A DNA stretch of 35,105 nucleotides from CALDTK01 sp041744755 (GTDB taxonomy: Bacteria > Bacteroidota > Bacteroidia > Chitinophagales > Saprospiraceae): positions 1 to 35,105 of the forward strand of contig JBGTKC010000274.1 in the NCBI GenBank assembly GCA_041744755.1. Reading direction: 5' to 3'. A program made the position numbers and the translations under genes. Positions 1-7,392 of this stretch are shown in pieces (position 1 is the stretch's first letter; every line of letters begins with the position of its first letter). Below the pieces are notes generated by a model, which had not been told where the DNA came from, did not search any database, and saw only the letters and a list, made by a program, of their open reading frames with translations.

Positions 1-1057
1 CACTCAGATCCTTCGGCCCGATCGCGGCGTGTCGTTTCTCGCGTAGCTCGCGCGCCAACGCCTGCATGTTCTCGGTCTTGTCGGATTCGTCCACGATCTC
101 CAGGCCGAGTAGGGTCTCGATGATGTCCTCTTGCGTGACAACGCCGGCCGTGCCACCGAACTCGTCCACCACCAAGCCGATGTGCTCTCTGCTTTTCAGC
201 AAAACCTCCAGGACTTGCGGAATGGGCACGTCCTGCGAGAAACTGGTCATCGGTCGCGCAATGCTTTCCAGCGACTGGCCCTCGTGTCCTTGGTAAGCAT
301 TCAAGAGCAAGGTATCCTTCAGGACGTACTTCGAAACCTGGTCGCGCGTCTTGCCGAACAGTGGGATGCGGCTAAACGGTAGGCTAGCGTGCTCGGTGAG
401 GTAGTCCGCGATCGTCATCTCGGCGCGGACCACGTGCATCACCGTGCGCGGGGTCATCACGTCGTAGGCGGTCACCTCGCGCATGCTCAGCAGGTTGCTC
501 ATCACGTTGCTTTCCGACAGGTCGATCTGGCCTTCGCGGTGGCTCAGCGCGGCCAGCGCGGCGATATCGCTGCGGCTCACGGTCACGGCGGTTTTGTCAC
601 CCTTGAGTCGGCTGGTGATCAATTCGCTTAGCCAGACCAAGGGCGCGAGGGCCACCTGGATCACCTTCAGCGATTTCACCGTAAAGGGCGCCAGTGCCTT
701 CCAGCGCGTGGCACCGTAGGTTTTTGGGATAATTTCGGAGAGGATCAGGATCGCAAGCGTCATCACGACCGGCACCACGGCCCCGGTCATCACCTCGTTG
801 CCGGGCCACACCTTCGTCGCCTGCGCCCCGACGCCGATCGCGCCGACGGTGTGGGCGATGGTATTGAGCGTCAAGATGGCCGAGAGCGGCCGGTCGACAT
901 CGGTCTTGTATTCCTTCAGGAGCAGGCCCGTCGAGGTCCCGCGCTGGCTCTCGGTCTCGACGTAGCTCGGCGGAATGGTTAGCAGCGTCGCCTCCCAGAG
1001 CGAACAGAGGAAGGAGGTCACGATCGCGATCGTGAAAAAGAGTACAAGCAGGACCAT
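1..1057 (-). CDS. CNNM/DUF21 and CBS-domain membrane protein (CorC/HlyC-like), 3' end outside window
   Basis: Reading the minus strand from an ATG at 1057 gives about 352 residues running off the window edge. The first ~150 residues are a membrane CNNM/DUF21 domain: a hydrophobic start (MVLLVLFFTIAIVTSFLCSL), a second hydrophobic stretch, and the family signature ILSEIIPKTYGA. A cytoplasmic CBS-pair region follows (VMTPRTVMHVV; later HIGLVVDEFGGTAGVVTQED and ETLLGLEIVDE). Proteins of this build are linked to Mg2+ or other divalent-cation efflux, and relatives include hemolysin-like CorC and gliding protein GldE; I do not see enough to call GldE. It lies 48 bp downstream of the TonB receptor on the same strand and may be cotranscribed. 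No upstream in-frame start or Shine-Dalgarno sequence is visible. One dispersed hairpin element lies at 191-206. Confidence 0.85.
   Translation of the reverse strand, partial: MVLLVLFFTIAIVTSFLCSLWEATLLTIPPSYVETESQRGTSTGLLLKEYKTDVDRPLSAILTLNTIAHTVGAIGVGAQATKVWPGNEVMTGAVVPVVMTLAILILSEIIPKTYGATRWKALAPFTVKSLKVIQVALAPLVWLSELITSRLKGDKTAVTVSRSDIAALAALSHREGQIDLSESNVMSNLLSMREVTAYDVMTPRTVMHVVRAEMTIADYLTEHASLPFSRIPLFGKTRDQVSKYVLKDTLLLNAYQGHEGQSLESIARPMTSFSQDVPIPQVLEVLLKSREHIGLVVDEFGGTAGVVTQEDIIETLLGLEIVDESDKTENMQALARELREKRHAAIGPKDLS
191..206 (-). repeat. Dispersed GNRA hairpin element, stem GCT/AGC
   Basis: Minus strand reads GGTTTT-GCT-GAAA-AGC. It has the usual GGTTTT lead and GAAA loop, but its stem differs from the common GGC/GCC and remains fully paired. 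It lies in the CBS region of the CNNM gene, sense to it, encoding LLKS. Confidence 0.65.
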
Positions 1058-1105
1058 AATGGCAAAGCAAAGCTTTTGTCGGCAAAGTTCGCGAGGCTCC
1101 TCCGC

Positions 1106-3544
1106 TCAGATGCTTACGCGCAGCCCGAGGTATAGCCCCCGCGCCTCGGCCGGGATGATGCCGGGGCCTGGATAGCCCTGCGCGCGCCGCGTGAAATACC
1201 GGGCGTCGAGCAGGTTGTTGGCTCCCGCCTGCACGCGCCAGCGACTCCAAGTATAGGTGGCACTCAAGTCAAACACCGTGTAGGTCGGGATGATGCCGCG
1301 CGTCGCATCCGCCACGCGGACCGCGTTCGTAGCATCCGTAAAGTGCTCGCCTACATGCGTCATCAACACTTGTCCTCGCCAGCGCCCGTAGGCTGATGCG
1401 ACGCCGGTTTTTAGCGAAAGCGGAGGAATGAGCTCGACGAGCTTGCCTTCGACTGCCGGACCACCGCTCACGTAGCGCCCCCTGATCACGCTGAAATTCA
1501 CGAAGGGCCGCAGCGAGAAATCTTGCGCCGCATTCAGTTGTAGCAGCGGCACCAGGTCCACCTCCACGAAAGCCTCCACACCCAGGACGTTGGCTGCGCC
1601 GATGTTGGTGCGCAGGCTCGCCAGCCGCTCGATCGTCACCGGGTCGGGCAGTAGGATTTCTCGAATCCCAATCCGATTCGCGTAGCGCAGGTAAAAAAAA
1701 CTTGCGTCAAAACGCCAGGCACCCTCGGGATCGCTGCCCCGCAGCCCGAGTTCGGCGTTGTAACCGCGCTCGTCGTTAAGCGTAGAGTCGATGACGAGAT
1801 TCGGATTGACGATCACCAAGTCGCTAAAATTGATGGCGCGGTAGTTCTGGCTCGCGTTCGCGTAAACCTCCAGTTGCTCCGAGCGGCGGTACGACACGCC
1901 GATGCCGCCGAGCAAGAACCCGCGTGTGTTGCGGAGCCGCTCTTCGATCTGCTCGTCGAGCAGTATTTCGTTGCCGGCCCGCACGGTGCGCCGGTAGTAG
2001 CCGTCGGCCGTGGTGCGGATATGCTCGAGGCGCAGGCCCGGGGTCACGCTCCACCGCTTGCCGAGGTTGATGAGCTGCTCGGCGAAGAGCGCGTAGTTGC
2101 GGCTTGGGAAGTCGTAGTCCGAGCGCTCGAGGCGGCCGGGGTTATTGAACCGAAAGTCGGCATCGCTGCCGGCCGTACCTAGCCCCTGCCGATTTCGGGT
2201 GAAGCCACTGTAGTAGCGGTAGCCTATCAGGAAAGTAGCCGGCTTTGCGCCAAGTGTGTAGCGGTGCAGGAGCCGCCCTTCCTGTCCGAAGTTGCGATAC
2301 TCCCCGCGGATCAGGTCGCGCTCGCGCAAAGGATCCGGCCGGTTGATCGGCCCGAGTTCGCCCAAGGCATCGCGGCCGGCGTCGAGCACGAAGGTGCGCA
2401 CGTTGATCTTGGTCCGCTCCGAGAAGGCGTGGTCGAAGTGGAGCGCGGCCAGCGTCCAGTTGACGCGGAAGTGATTGCGCCCGCGCTTCGACTGGCTTGG
2501 GTCTTCGGCGAACTCGAAGTCGACCAAACCTCCGGGCTGCTGCGCCAGGTAGCGCATGTGCGTGAGTTCGGCGCCGAGTTGTGTGCGCTTCGTCCAGGCG
2601 TACTGCACGTTGAGGTGGCCCGTGCCTTGCTCGAAGCCGGTGTTGTCGCGCCAGCCTTGGGAGCGTTTGTACTGCCCGAAGCCGTAATACCTCAGCTTCC
2701 CGACTGTCCCAGAGACCGAGTTGAAGCTGTTGAATAGCCCGTAGCTGCCCACGGTTTGCTCGCTCTCGACGAGGAGTTTGCTGTCGGCCACGCCTTCCTT
2801 CAGTTTGAAGTTGAGTAGCCCGCCGAACTGCGTCCCGTACTGCAGACTCGCCGCCCCACGCACGACCTCGATGCGCTCTAGCGCCTGGGCCGGGGGCGTG
2901 TAGTAGCTCTCCGGGTAGCCCAGCGCATCGGCCGAGATGTCGAAGCCGTTTTGGCGGGTGTTGAAATTGGAGGTGCGGTTGGGGTCGAGACCGCGGGCCC
3001 CGACGCTGAGTTGCAGACCGGCCGCGTCGTTTTCCCAGACCGTGAGCCCCGCCACGCTCTTGAAGATTTCGCGGGCGTTGTTGGTGGCGAGGTTGCCATC
3101 GAGTTTGCCGGGGAGAATGAGCTCGGTTTTGCGTCCGGCGTAGATGGCCGTTCCCTCGACATCGCGTAAGCGTCCGTTCGACACGCGCTCCCGCGATCTA
3201 TCCGCCACCGTGACTTCCTGAAGTTTGTAGGCGGTAGGGAGGAGGCGGAACAGCGGGTTTTGGCGAAAGCCCTCCCACGCCAGCTCGGCGACTTCGAAGC
3301 CGAGCAAACTGCAGGTGACGCTCGCCTGTGCCGGCGGGGCAGAGTCTACCGTCAGGGACCCGCCGCCGGTCGCGTCGGAGATGGCCGAGGGGCCGGCGGG
3401 CGTGAGGTACACGAGGGCGCCCTCCAGCGGTTCGGCCGTGATGGCGTCAAGCACGCGGAACCTCACCGTCTGTGCGCCCAGCAGACCCGCCATGGCCCAG
3501 AGCAGCAGCGCGACGCCGAGGCGTGTCGTCGCGGACCTATTCAT
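1106..3544 (-). CDS. TonB-dependent outer-membrane receptor (FecA-like), iron operon
   Basis: A protein of 812 residues. Residues 1-25 are a signal peptide (VALLLWAMAGLLGAQ). Residues 27-105 look like a carboxypeptidase-regulatory/β-sandwich domain. Residues ~140-250 are the plug (NAREIFKSVAGLTVWEND, SVGARGLDPNRTSNF, ERIEVVRGAASLQYGTQFGG), and the rest is a 22-strand-type barrel ending RRAQGYPGPGIIPAEARGLYLGLRVSI-like. The plug and the YPGPG ending resemble ferric dicitrate/siderophore receptors. I chose the ATG at 3544, which begins MNRSATTRLGV and gives a proper signal peptide; a longer frame to 3583 adds 13 residues without a signal-like start. The start overlaps the HTTM stop by 8 bp, suggesting translational coupling. 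It is the last gene of the iron operon. Three dispersed elements (1406, 1699, 3256) lie inside. Confidence 0.92.
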   Translation of the reverse strand: MNRSATTRLGVALLLWAMAGLLGAQTVRFRVLDAITAEPLEGALVYLTPAGPSAISDATGGGSLTVDSAPPAQASVTCSLLGFEVAELAWEGFRQNPLFRLLPTAYKLQEVTVADRSRERVSNGRLRDVEGTAIYAGRKTELILPGKLDGNLATNNAREIFKSVAGLTVWENDAAGLQLSVGARGLDPNRTSNFNTRQNGFDISADALGYPESYYTPPAQALERIEVVRGAASLQYGTQFGGLLNFKLKEGVADSKLLVESEQTVGSYGLFNSFNSVSGTVGKLRYYGFGQYKRSQGWRDNTGFEQGTGHLNVQYAWTKRTQLGAELTHMRYLAQQPGGLVDFEFAEDPSQSKRGRNHFRVNWTLAALHFDHAFSERTKINVRTFVLDAGRDALGELGPINRPDPLRERDLIRGEYRNFGQEGRLLHRYTLGAKPATFLIGYRYYSGFTRNRQGLGTAGSDADFRFNNPGRLERSDYDFPSRNYALFAEQLINLGKRWSVTPGLRLEHIRTTADGYYRRTVRAGNEILLDEQIEERLRNTRGFLLGGIGVSYRRSEQLEVYANASQNYRAINFSDLVIVNPNLVIDSTLNDERGYNAELGLRGSDPEGAWRFDASFFYLRYANRIGIREILLPDPVTIERLASLRTNIGAANVLGVEAFVEVDLVPLLQLNAAQDFSLRPFVNFSVIRGRYVSGGPAVEGKLVELIPPLSLKTGVASAYGRWRGQVLMTHVGEHFTDATNAVRVADATRGIIPTYTVFDLSATYTWSRWRVQAGANNLLDARYFTRRAQGYPGPGIIPAEARGLYLGLRVSI
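1406..1421 (+). repeat. Dispersed hairpin element, AGC subclass
   Basis: Reads GGTTTTTAGCGAAAGC, followed by G. The GAAA loop is closed by two G-C pairs; the third position (A opposite G) is unpaired, as at 12026. Antisense to the TonB receptor gene. Confidence 0.6.
1699..1714 (-). repeat. Dispersed GNRA hairpin element, stem GAC/GTT
   Basis: Minus strand reads CGTTTT-GAC-GCAA-GTT: a GNRA loop and a three-pair stem including one G-T wobble. Sense to the TonB receptor gene. Confidence 0.5.
3256..3271 (+). repeat. Dispersed GNRA hairpin element, consensus form
   Basis: Reads GGTTTTGGCGAAAGCC, the exact consensus. Antisense to the TonB receptor gene, where the complement encodes GFRQN just before the plug domain. 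Confidence 0.85.
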
Positions 3545-4913
3545 CGAAGGGAAGGATCCACGGTTTTGGCGCCAGCCCATCACGCTGCGCGGCCAGGTCG
3601 ACGCTACCGTCGATGAGCCGTCGAGAGCGCCGACCGTTGAGCGAGACCCAGACGTCGCCGTAGACCGCGGGTGAGTCCCAACCGCGCGATGCCGCGTATA
3701 CGTCGGCGAGGTGGTGCGCGTACTGAAGCACGAAATCCGGCTGGATGGCCATCTGCTTGATCTGGTAGTCGCTGAGGTAGTCGCGGTTGTTGATTTCGAC
3801 GCGGCGCTCTGTAGACGGCTCGACGACCGTGAAGGCGGCGTGCCCGACCTTCTCGACCAACATCACGCGCCAGCCGAAGCGGTAGCCCTCCTCGCCCCAG
3901 GCCACGGGTCCGGGGTAAGTGAGTGCCCGCAGCGGCAGGGCTACTTGTAGTAGGAAAAAACCGGCGAGCAGGGTCTGAGGCGCCAGGGCAGGTCTGGCCA
4001 ATACTTGCGAGTTTATGTCAGCTCCCTCGAGGCACGATGGCTTTGACAAGCCAAGTGACGCGACCTTTGACAGCTTGCGCCAAAACCTGCGGTGCGCACC
4101 GTCCGAGAAAAAGATCAGCGTCCCGGCACTCATGATCAGGGGGAAAAGTCCGATGTTGAACATCGCCCACGTCATCCCGTGGAACAGCAGCACGAACGCG
4201 TAGGCGTACCGGCGGGTCCGCGGCCAGAGCAACCAACCGACGATGGTGAGGTCGTACAGACACCCGGCCCAGCTGGCGACGTAGGCGGTGGCCGGGTGCG
4301 CGAGCAGCGGTCCGACGACTGGCCAGTCGGCGTGCTCCGGGAGCCAGACCGCCAGCGGCATGGCGCGCAGTAACCAGTCAGCGTTGACCTTGGCGAGCCC
4401 TGCAAACACGTACACCAAGCCTAGCTGCAGCATCAGGGCGTGGACACACCACGCCGGTACCCGCGGGCGGTACTCGGTACGCCCCGCCCGCACGTCAAGT
4501 GAGCCGGCGGCTGCGGCGGGCGTCAGCCACAGCAAGACGCCGAGCAGCACGACGAGGTAATAGTGGTTGAGGTAGTGCGTCGCGTCGAGCAACTCGGCGT
4601 AGGCGAACGCGAGCACGAACACCACACAGCTCCACCGAAAGCGCCAACCAAAAGCAACGGCCAGCGCCGAGCCAAAGATCGTGGTATACAGCGCGTAAGC
4701 CCCGATGGGTCCAGGCCTCGGCAGCCAGTAGAAACCCCAGAAGCTAAATTTGTAGCTCGTCTCCACCAGCAGCGCCTCTACCCAGCCCTCGAGTCCGAAG
4801 CGCGCCGCGCCGTAGGCCGCTACTAAACCGAACAGCACCCGGAAGGTGACCAGCGGCCAGATGCCGACGGAGCGCTGCCAGTAGCCAGGGAGGGTAGGGG
4901 AGGGGGCCGTCAT
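3537..4913 (-). CDS. HTTM-domain membrane protein (vitamin K-dependent γ-carboxylase-like)
   Basis: A 458-residue protein with several membrane segments (about residues 19-38, 66-88, 95-108, 117-132, 160-172, 218-231, 238-270). Family signatures are FYWLPRPGP (61-69), ATHYLNHYYLVVLLGVLLWLTP (111-132) and LGLVYVFAGLAKVNADWL (164-181), as in HTTM/VKGC-like bacterial proteins. The C-terminal ~130 residues are soluble and carry a DPAxYGDVWVSLNGRR-type region. In Bacteroidota this family is often found between an imelysin gene and a TonB receptor in iron-uptake loci, as here; its chemistry there is not established, so a carboxylase role should not be assumed. It starts 12 bp after the imelysin stop and its own stop overlaps the receptor start. 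Elements lie at 3562 (near the C-terminus, encoding LAPKP) and 4072 (encoding FWRKL). Confidence 0.85.
   Translation of the reverse strand: MTAPSPTLPGYWQRSVGIWPLVTFRVLFGLVAAYGAARFGLEGWVEALLVETSYKFSFWGFYWLPRPGPIGAYALYTTIFGSALAVAFGWRFRWSCVVFVLAFAYAELLDATHYLNHYYLVVLLGVLLWLTPAAAAGSLDVRAGRTEYRPRVPAWCVHALMLQLGLVYVFAGLAKVNADWLLRAMPLAVWLPEHADWPVVGPLLAHPATAYVASWAGCLYDLTIVGWLLWPRTRRYAYAFVLLFHGMTWAMFNIGLFPLIMSAGTLIFFSDGAHRRFWRKLSKVASLGLSKPSCLEGADINSQVLARPALAPQTLLAGFFLLQVALPLRALTYPGPVAWGEEGYRFGWRVMLVEKVGHAAFTVVEPSTERRVEINNRDYLSDYQIKQMAIQPDFVLQYAHHLADVYAASRGWDSPAVYGDVWVSLNGRRSRRLIDGSVDLAAQRDGLAPKPWILPFDE
3562..3577 (+). repeat. Dispersed hairpin element, GCCA loop
   Basis: Reads GGTTTT-GGC-GCCA-GCC: consensus stem, but the loop is GCCA, one of the two fully paired copies that depart from GNRA. 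It covers the C-terminal codons of the HTTM gene, antisense to it. Confidence 0.7.
4072..4087 (-). repeat. Dispersed GNRA hairpin element, GCAA loop
   Basis: Minus strand reads GGTTTT-GGC-GCAA-GCT, with a terminal G-T wobble. Sense to the HTTM gene, encoding RFWRKL. Confidence 0.75.
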
Positions 4914-4925
4914 TCGGAGGGGAGC

Positions 4926-6053
4926 CTAGTCGCTGTCGCTCGGGTTGTCGACGTACGTGATGGCTACGCAGGTCACGGCCGGGAGATCGGTCTTGAGGAA
5001 GACCACCTGGCGGCTCATGGCGGTGTACAGGGCCTGAACTTTGTCGCGCTCCTCGACTACTGCGGCGCTCAGGGGAGATTGGATCTGCCGCCCCGTCGCC
5101 AGCATGGTTTGGTACTGTCCGTAGATGTCCTGCGCGAGGGCCGCCCCATCGTCGTTGTTAAGTCCGGAAAGGTAGCCCGCGAGGGTGCTGCCGTCGTTGG
5201 GTGCGCCAAAGACCTCCTCCGAGGCGGCAATCCCGCGCAACAGCAGCAACCGAGACTCACCGGAGTAGCGGGCCTGCACGACGCGCGGACTCGGGAATCC
5301 GAGACTGGCGCCGAACGGTAGGCCGAGTTCGTCGCGGCGCATGTCCTCGAAGTGCTTGTTGATGGAGTTGACGAGCCGCGAGATCCCGGAGCCGGCGTCG
5401 GTGCCGACCTGGGATTTAAACGTAGCGGACTCCGTGGACTGCCAGTTTTGCTGGACTGCGGCGACCCGCTTTTGGACGGCCTCGGCGTAGGCGACCATCA
5501 CGGCGACTCGATTCGGATCTCGGTCCAGCAAATCGAGCGCGGCCGTGCTGTCCGAGCCGAACAGCAGGTACTCGATCGCCGGGAAGCCGCGGTCGAAACT
5601 CGGCGTTGACGTAGGGTCGAAGGTCCCATTTGCGACGGCCTTGAGTACGTTACTCGTATCCGTCGGGAAGGGGCCCACATGCTCTCCGAGGCTCGTGGTG
5701 GGGTCTACCAACAGGCTGTAGGGCGCCAGTTCGCGGTAGTCGATCCAGGCGGCGAGCAGGGCGCGACGGGCCTCACTGATCTCAACCTCGTTGCGTTGTG
5801 TACGTAGGTCGGCGAGGTTTTTCTGTAAAGACTCGGCACTGCTAGTGAGGCTGGCGAGTCTGCGACGTACGAGTTCGTCGGCTTTCGCCAAAACCTGCCC
5901 GCGGTCGACGCTCGAGACGCAGTCGGTCGTGACCGCGTCGCCGGAGTCGTTGCAGGCTGCGAATGCGAACGCAAGCGCGAACGCGAGACTTGGGTTCAGG
6001 AGATTTTGGCGAAAGCCGGATCTCAATGCAGAAGAGCCTAAGAACGTCATCAT
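4926..6053 (-). CDS. Imelysin (peptidase M75-like) lipoprotein, iron-regulated
   Basis: A 375-residue protein. The hydrophobic stretch LAFALAFAFAAC ends in a lipobox with Cys34, followed by NDSGD, so it is probably an outer-membrane or surface lipoprotein. The body is all-helical with the imelysin features WIDYRELAPYSLL (103-115) and GFPAIEYLLFG (156-166). The family motif GxHxxE appears here as G-F-P-A-I-E, so the histidine is missing and metal binding or peptidase activity of the classical kind is doubtful. Imelysins are associated with iron or haem handling. The start could be either ATG at 6053 or 6050. It begins 7 bp after the DUF4856 stop, the second gene of the operon. Three dispersed elements lie within 202 bp at its 5' end (5816, 5880, 6002), one of them within the signal peptide. 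Confidence 0.88.
   Translation of the reverse strand: MMTFLGSSALRSGFRQNLLNPSLAFALAFAFAACNDSGDAVTTDCVSSVDRGQVLAKADELVRRRLASLTSSAESLQKNLADLRTQRNEVEISEARRALLAAWIDYRELAPYSLLVDPTTSLGEHVGPFPTDTSNVLKAVANGTFDPTSTPSFDRGFPAIEYLLFGSDSTAALDLLDRDPNRVAVMVAYAEAVQKRVAAVQQNWQSTESATFKSQVGTDAGSGISRLVNSINKHFEDMRRDELGLPFGASLGFPSPRVVQARYSGESRLLLLRGIAASEEVFGAPNDGSTLAGYLSGLNNDDGAALAQDIYGQYQTMLATGRQIQSPLSAAVVEERDKVQALYTAMSRQVVFLKTDLPAVTCVAITYVDNPSDSD
5816..5831 (+). repeat. Dispersed GNRA hairpin element, stem TCT/AGA
   Basis: Reads GGTTTT-TCT-GTAA-AGA. Only the lead, the GNRA loop and the pairing are conserved; the stem is AT-rich and wholly different. Antisense to the imelysin gene. Confidence 0.6.
5880..5895 (-). 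repeat. Dispersed GNRA hairpin element, consensus form
   Basis: Minus strand reads GGTTTTGGCGAAAGCC. Sense to the imelysin gene, encoding VLAKA. Confidence 0.85.
6002..6017 (+). repeat. Dispersed GNRA hairpin element
   Basis: Reads GATTTTGGCGAAAGCC. Antisense to the imelysin gene; the complement encodes GFRQN inside the lipoprotein leader. Confidence 0.82.
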
Positions 6054-6060
6054 ATCGGTA

Positions 6061-7164
6061 TTAAAGGCTATCGACCTGGCCCGTCAGCCCGTAGCGCTCG
6101 GCGATAGCCTTGCGGGCGACATCGATCTTCGCTGCGTCGATGCTGTAGAAGTCCATGTCCCCAAACTCCGGAGCCCCGGCGAGCGCCGTGACCCAGGCGC
6201 GGTAGTCCTCGCGGTTAAATTTGGTCGTTTCGTTGAACTGGAGCGCGTAGGCGAAGCCCAGGCCCTCGGACAGGACGTGCATGCGGATTGCGTCGTTGTC
6301 GGGATTGGCCTTCGCGGTGTTGAGGTAGTGGATGACGCTCGATGCCGCGATAAGTTCCCAGATCGCGCGCGCCTCGGCGATGGCCGCGTCGCGGGTGGCG
6401 TAGTCGTCATTGAGGATCGCGGCGCGACCCTTGATCATCGCGCCCATCAGCTTTTCGTTGGAGCCTATCACCGCGTCCCGCTCGTCGGAGTAGCCGCCCC
6501 AGTACGCGGCGCCGACCTTATTGGCGGGGAAGTCGCGCGGGACGCCAAAGTACCCGAAGGCCTCATCCCAGTGGTGCTGCATGGCCGTGCCCTCGCCCGG
6601 CTTCACGATTACGTTGTCGGCCGACATCTTCTCCGCGCCCATGTACACGGTCGTGGCCTGGTAGTAGAAACAGGCGCCCATGAGGCCCTTTTGTACGATT
6701 TGTCCGTACTCCACGCCGCGGGCGTTGACGAGGTAAGTCTTGGCGCCGTCGGGAGAGGTGAGCACGCCTGCTTGACCCGGCATCGCGGGAAGGGTGCTGC
6801 GGCTATTCTCGGCGAGAGCGTCTAAGTGGCCGTCGAAATCACCCTGGACCGCTGCGAAGACCTTTGAGCGAATATCCTTCTCGTAAGTATTGGCGAAGCC
6901 GGCGCCTGGGCCATTCGTAAACATCGCCGCCAATCTTTCCGCGTCGAGCGTGGCGCCCTTGCCGCCCGTGGCCATGTAGGCCTTCATCTCGTTGAGCTGC
7001 GCGATGCGCGCCTGCTGGCCGGAGTAGTCGACATTCTCGAAAGAGTAGGTAGCGGGTACGTCGTAGGCTGGCGTTGATACGACGAGAGTTTCGTCGTCGT
7101 CACAGGCACTAAATACGGCGGAAGCGGCGAGCGCGCCTGACAGGAGTAGGGTCGTGTATCGCAT
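6061..7164 (-). CDS. DUF4856 lipoprotein, first gene of iron operon
   Basis: A 367-residue protein beginning MRYTTLLLSGALAASAVFSAC, with a lipobox Cys at residue 21 followed by DDDET, which suggests export to the outer membrane or cell surface. The rest matches DUF4856 (for example LNEMKAYMATGGKG, ANTYEKDIRSKVFAAV, KGLMGACFYYQATTVYMG, EAFGYFGVP). The family is helical and distantly related to imelysin. In Bacteroidota it regularly accompanies imelysin and HTTM genes at iron-uptake loci; its precise role is unknown. This is the promoter-proximal gene: a TACGTTTG box lies 33 bp upstream, and the next gene follows after 7 bp. Confidence 0.85.
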   Translation of the reverse strand: MRYTTLLLSGALAASAVFSACDDDETLVVSTPAYDVPATYSFENVDYSGQQARIAQLNEMKAYMATGGKGATLDAERLAAMFTNGPGAGFANTYEKDIRSKVFAAVQGDFDGHLDALAENSRSTLPAMPGQAGVLTSPDGAKTYLVNARGVEYGQIVQKGLMGACFYYQATTVYMGAEKMSADNVIVKPGEGTAMQHHWDEAFGYFGVPRDFPANKVGAAYWGGYSDERDAVIGSNEKLMGAMIKGRAAILNDDYATRDAAIAEARAIWELIAASSVIHYLNTAKANPDNDAIRMHVLSEGLGFAYALQFNETTKFNREDYRAWVTALAGAPEFGDMDFYSIDAAKIDVARKAIAERYGLTGQVDSL

Positions 7165-7173
7165 GGGGAGGTC

Positions 7174-7185
7174 TTATCTGGATTA
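7174..7185 (+). promoter_or_regulatory. Candidate operator, promoter-proximal copy
   Basis: TTATCTGGATTA, eleven of twelve bases identical to the copy at 7241-7252. It lies between the predicted transcription start (about 7191) and the ATG of the DUF4856 gene, so a bound protein would block elongation or initiation. The near-palindrome and the iron operon suggest a Fur- or DtxR-type metal regulator; that is inference. Confidence 0.45.
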
Positions 7186-7197
7186 TTTCCAGCGACG

Positions 7198-7228
7198 CAA
7201 ACGTAGGGTACGGTGACTCCCCCACCAA
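7198..7228 (-). promoter_or_regulatory. Promoter of the iron-uptake operon
   Basis: On the minus strand TACGTTTG (7198-7205) matches the Bacteroidota -7 consensus TAnnTTTG exactly. A TTG (7226-7228) lies 20 bp further upstream, a fitting -33 element. The predicted start is about 7191, giving a leader of roughly 27 nt to the ATG at 7164. Confidence 0.7.
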
Positions 7229-7240
7229 GGAAATCGCGGA

Positions 7241-7252
7241 TTATCTAGATTA
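7241..7252 (+). promoter_or_regulatory. Candidate operator, distal copy
   Basis: TTATCTAGATTA, centred on the perfect palindrome ATCTAGAT, about 50-60 bp upstream of the predicted transcription start. With the copy at 7174-7185 it brackets the promoter, start-to-start distance 67 bp, an arrangement seen with repressors that cooperate or loop DNA. Confidence 0.45.
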
Positions 7253-7392
7253 AATCTACGTGAAGTTCATGCTGGCCCACTGCCGGAATATTCGCGCTGC
7301 CGCGCCGGCCATCGATAATCGACACGGGTGTCTACCCTGAAGGAACGCTGCAGGCCATCGACGCCGCCGGCCAATGCCGCCAAAGGCCAACC

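Noticed and set aside
5791..6825. A 344-codon open frame on the plus strand across the imelysin and DUF4856 genes
   Set aside because: It is antisense to two well-supported lipoprotein genes and has no recognisable domain; long antisense frames are common in GC-rich DNA.
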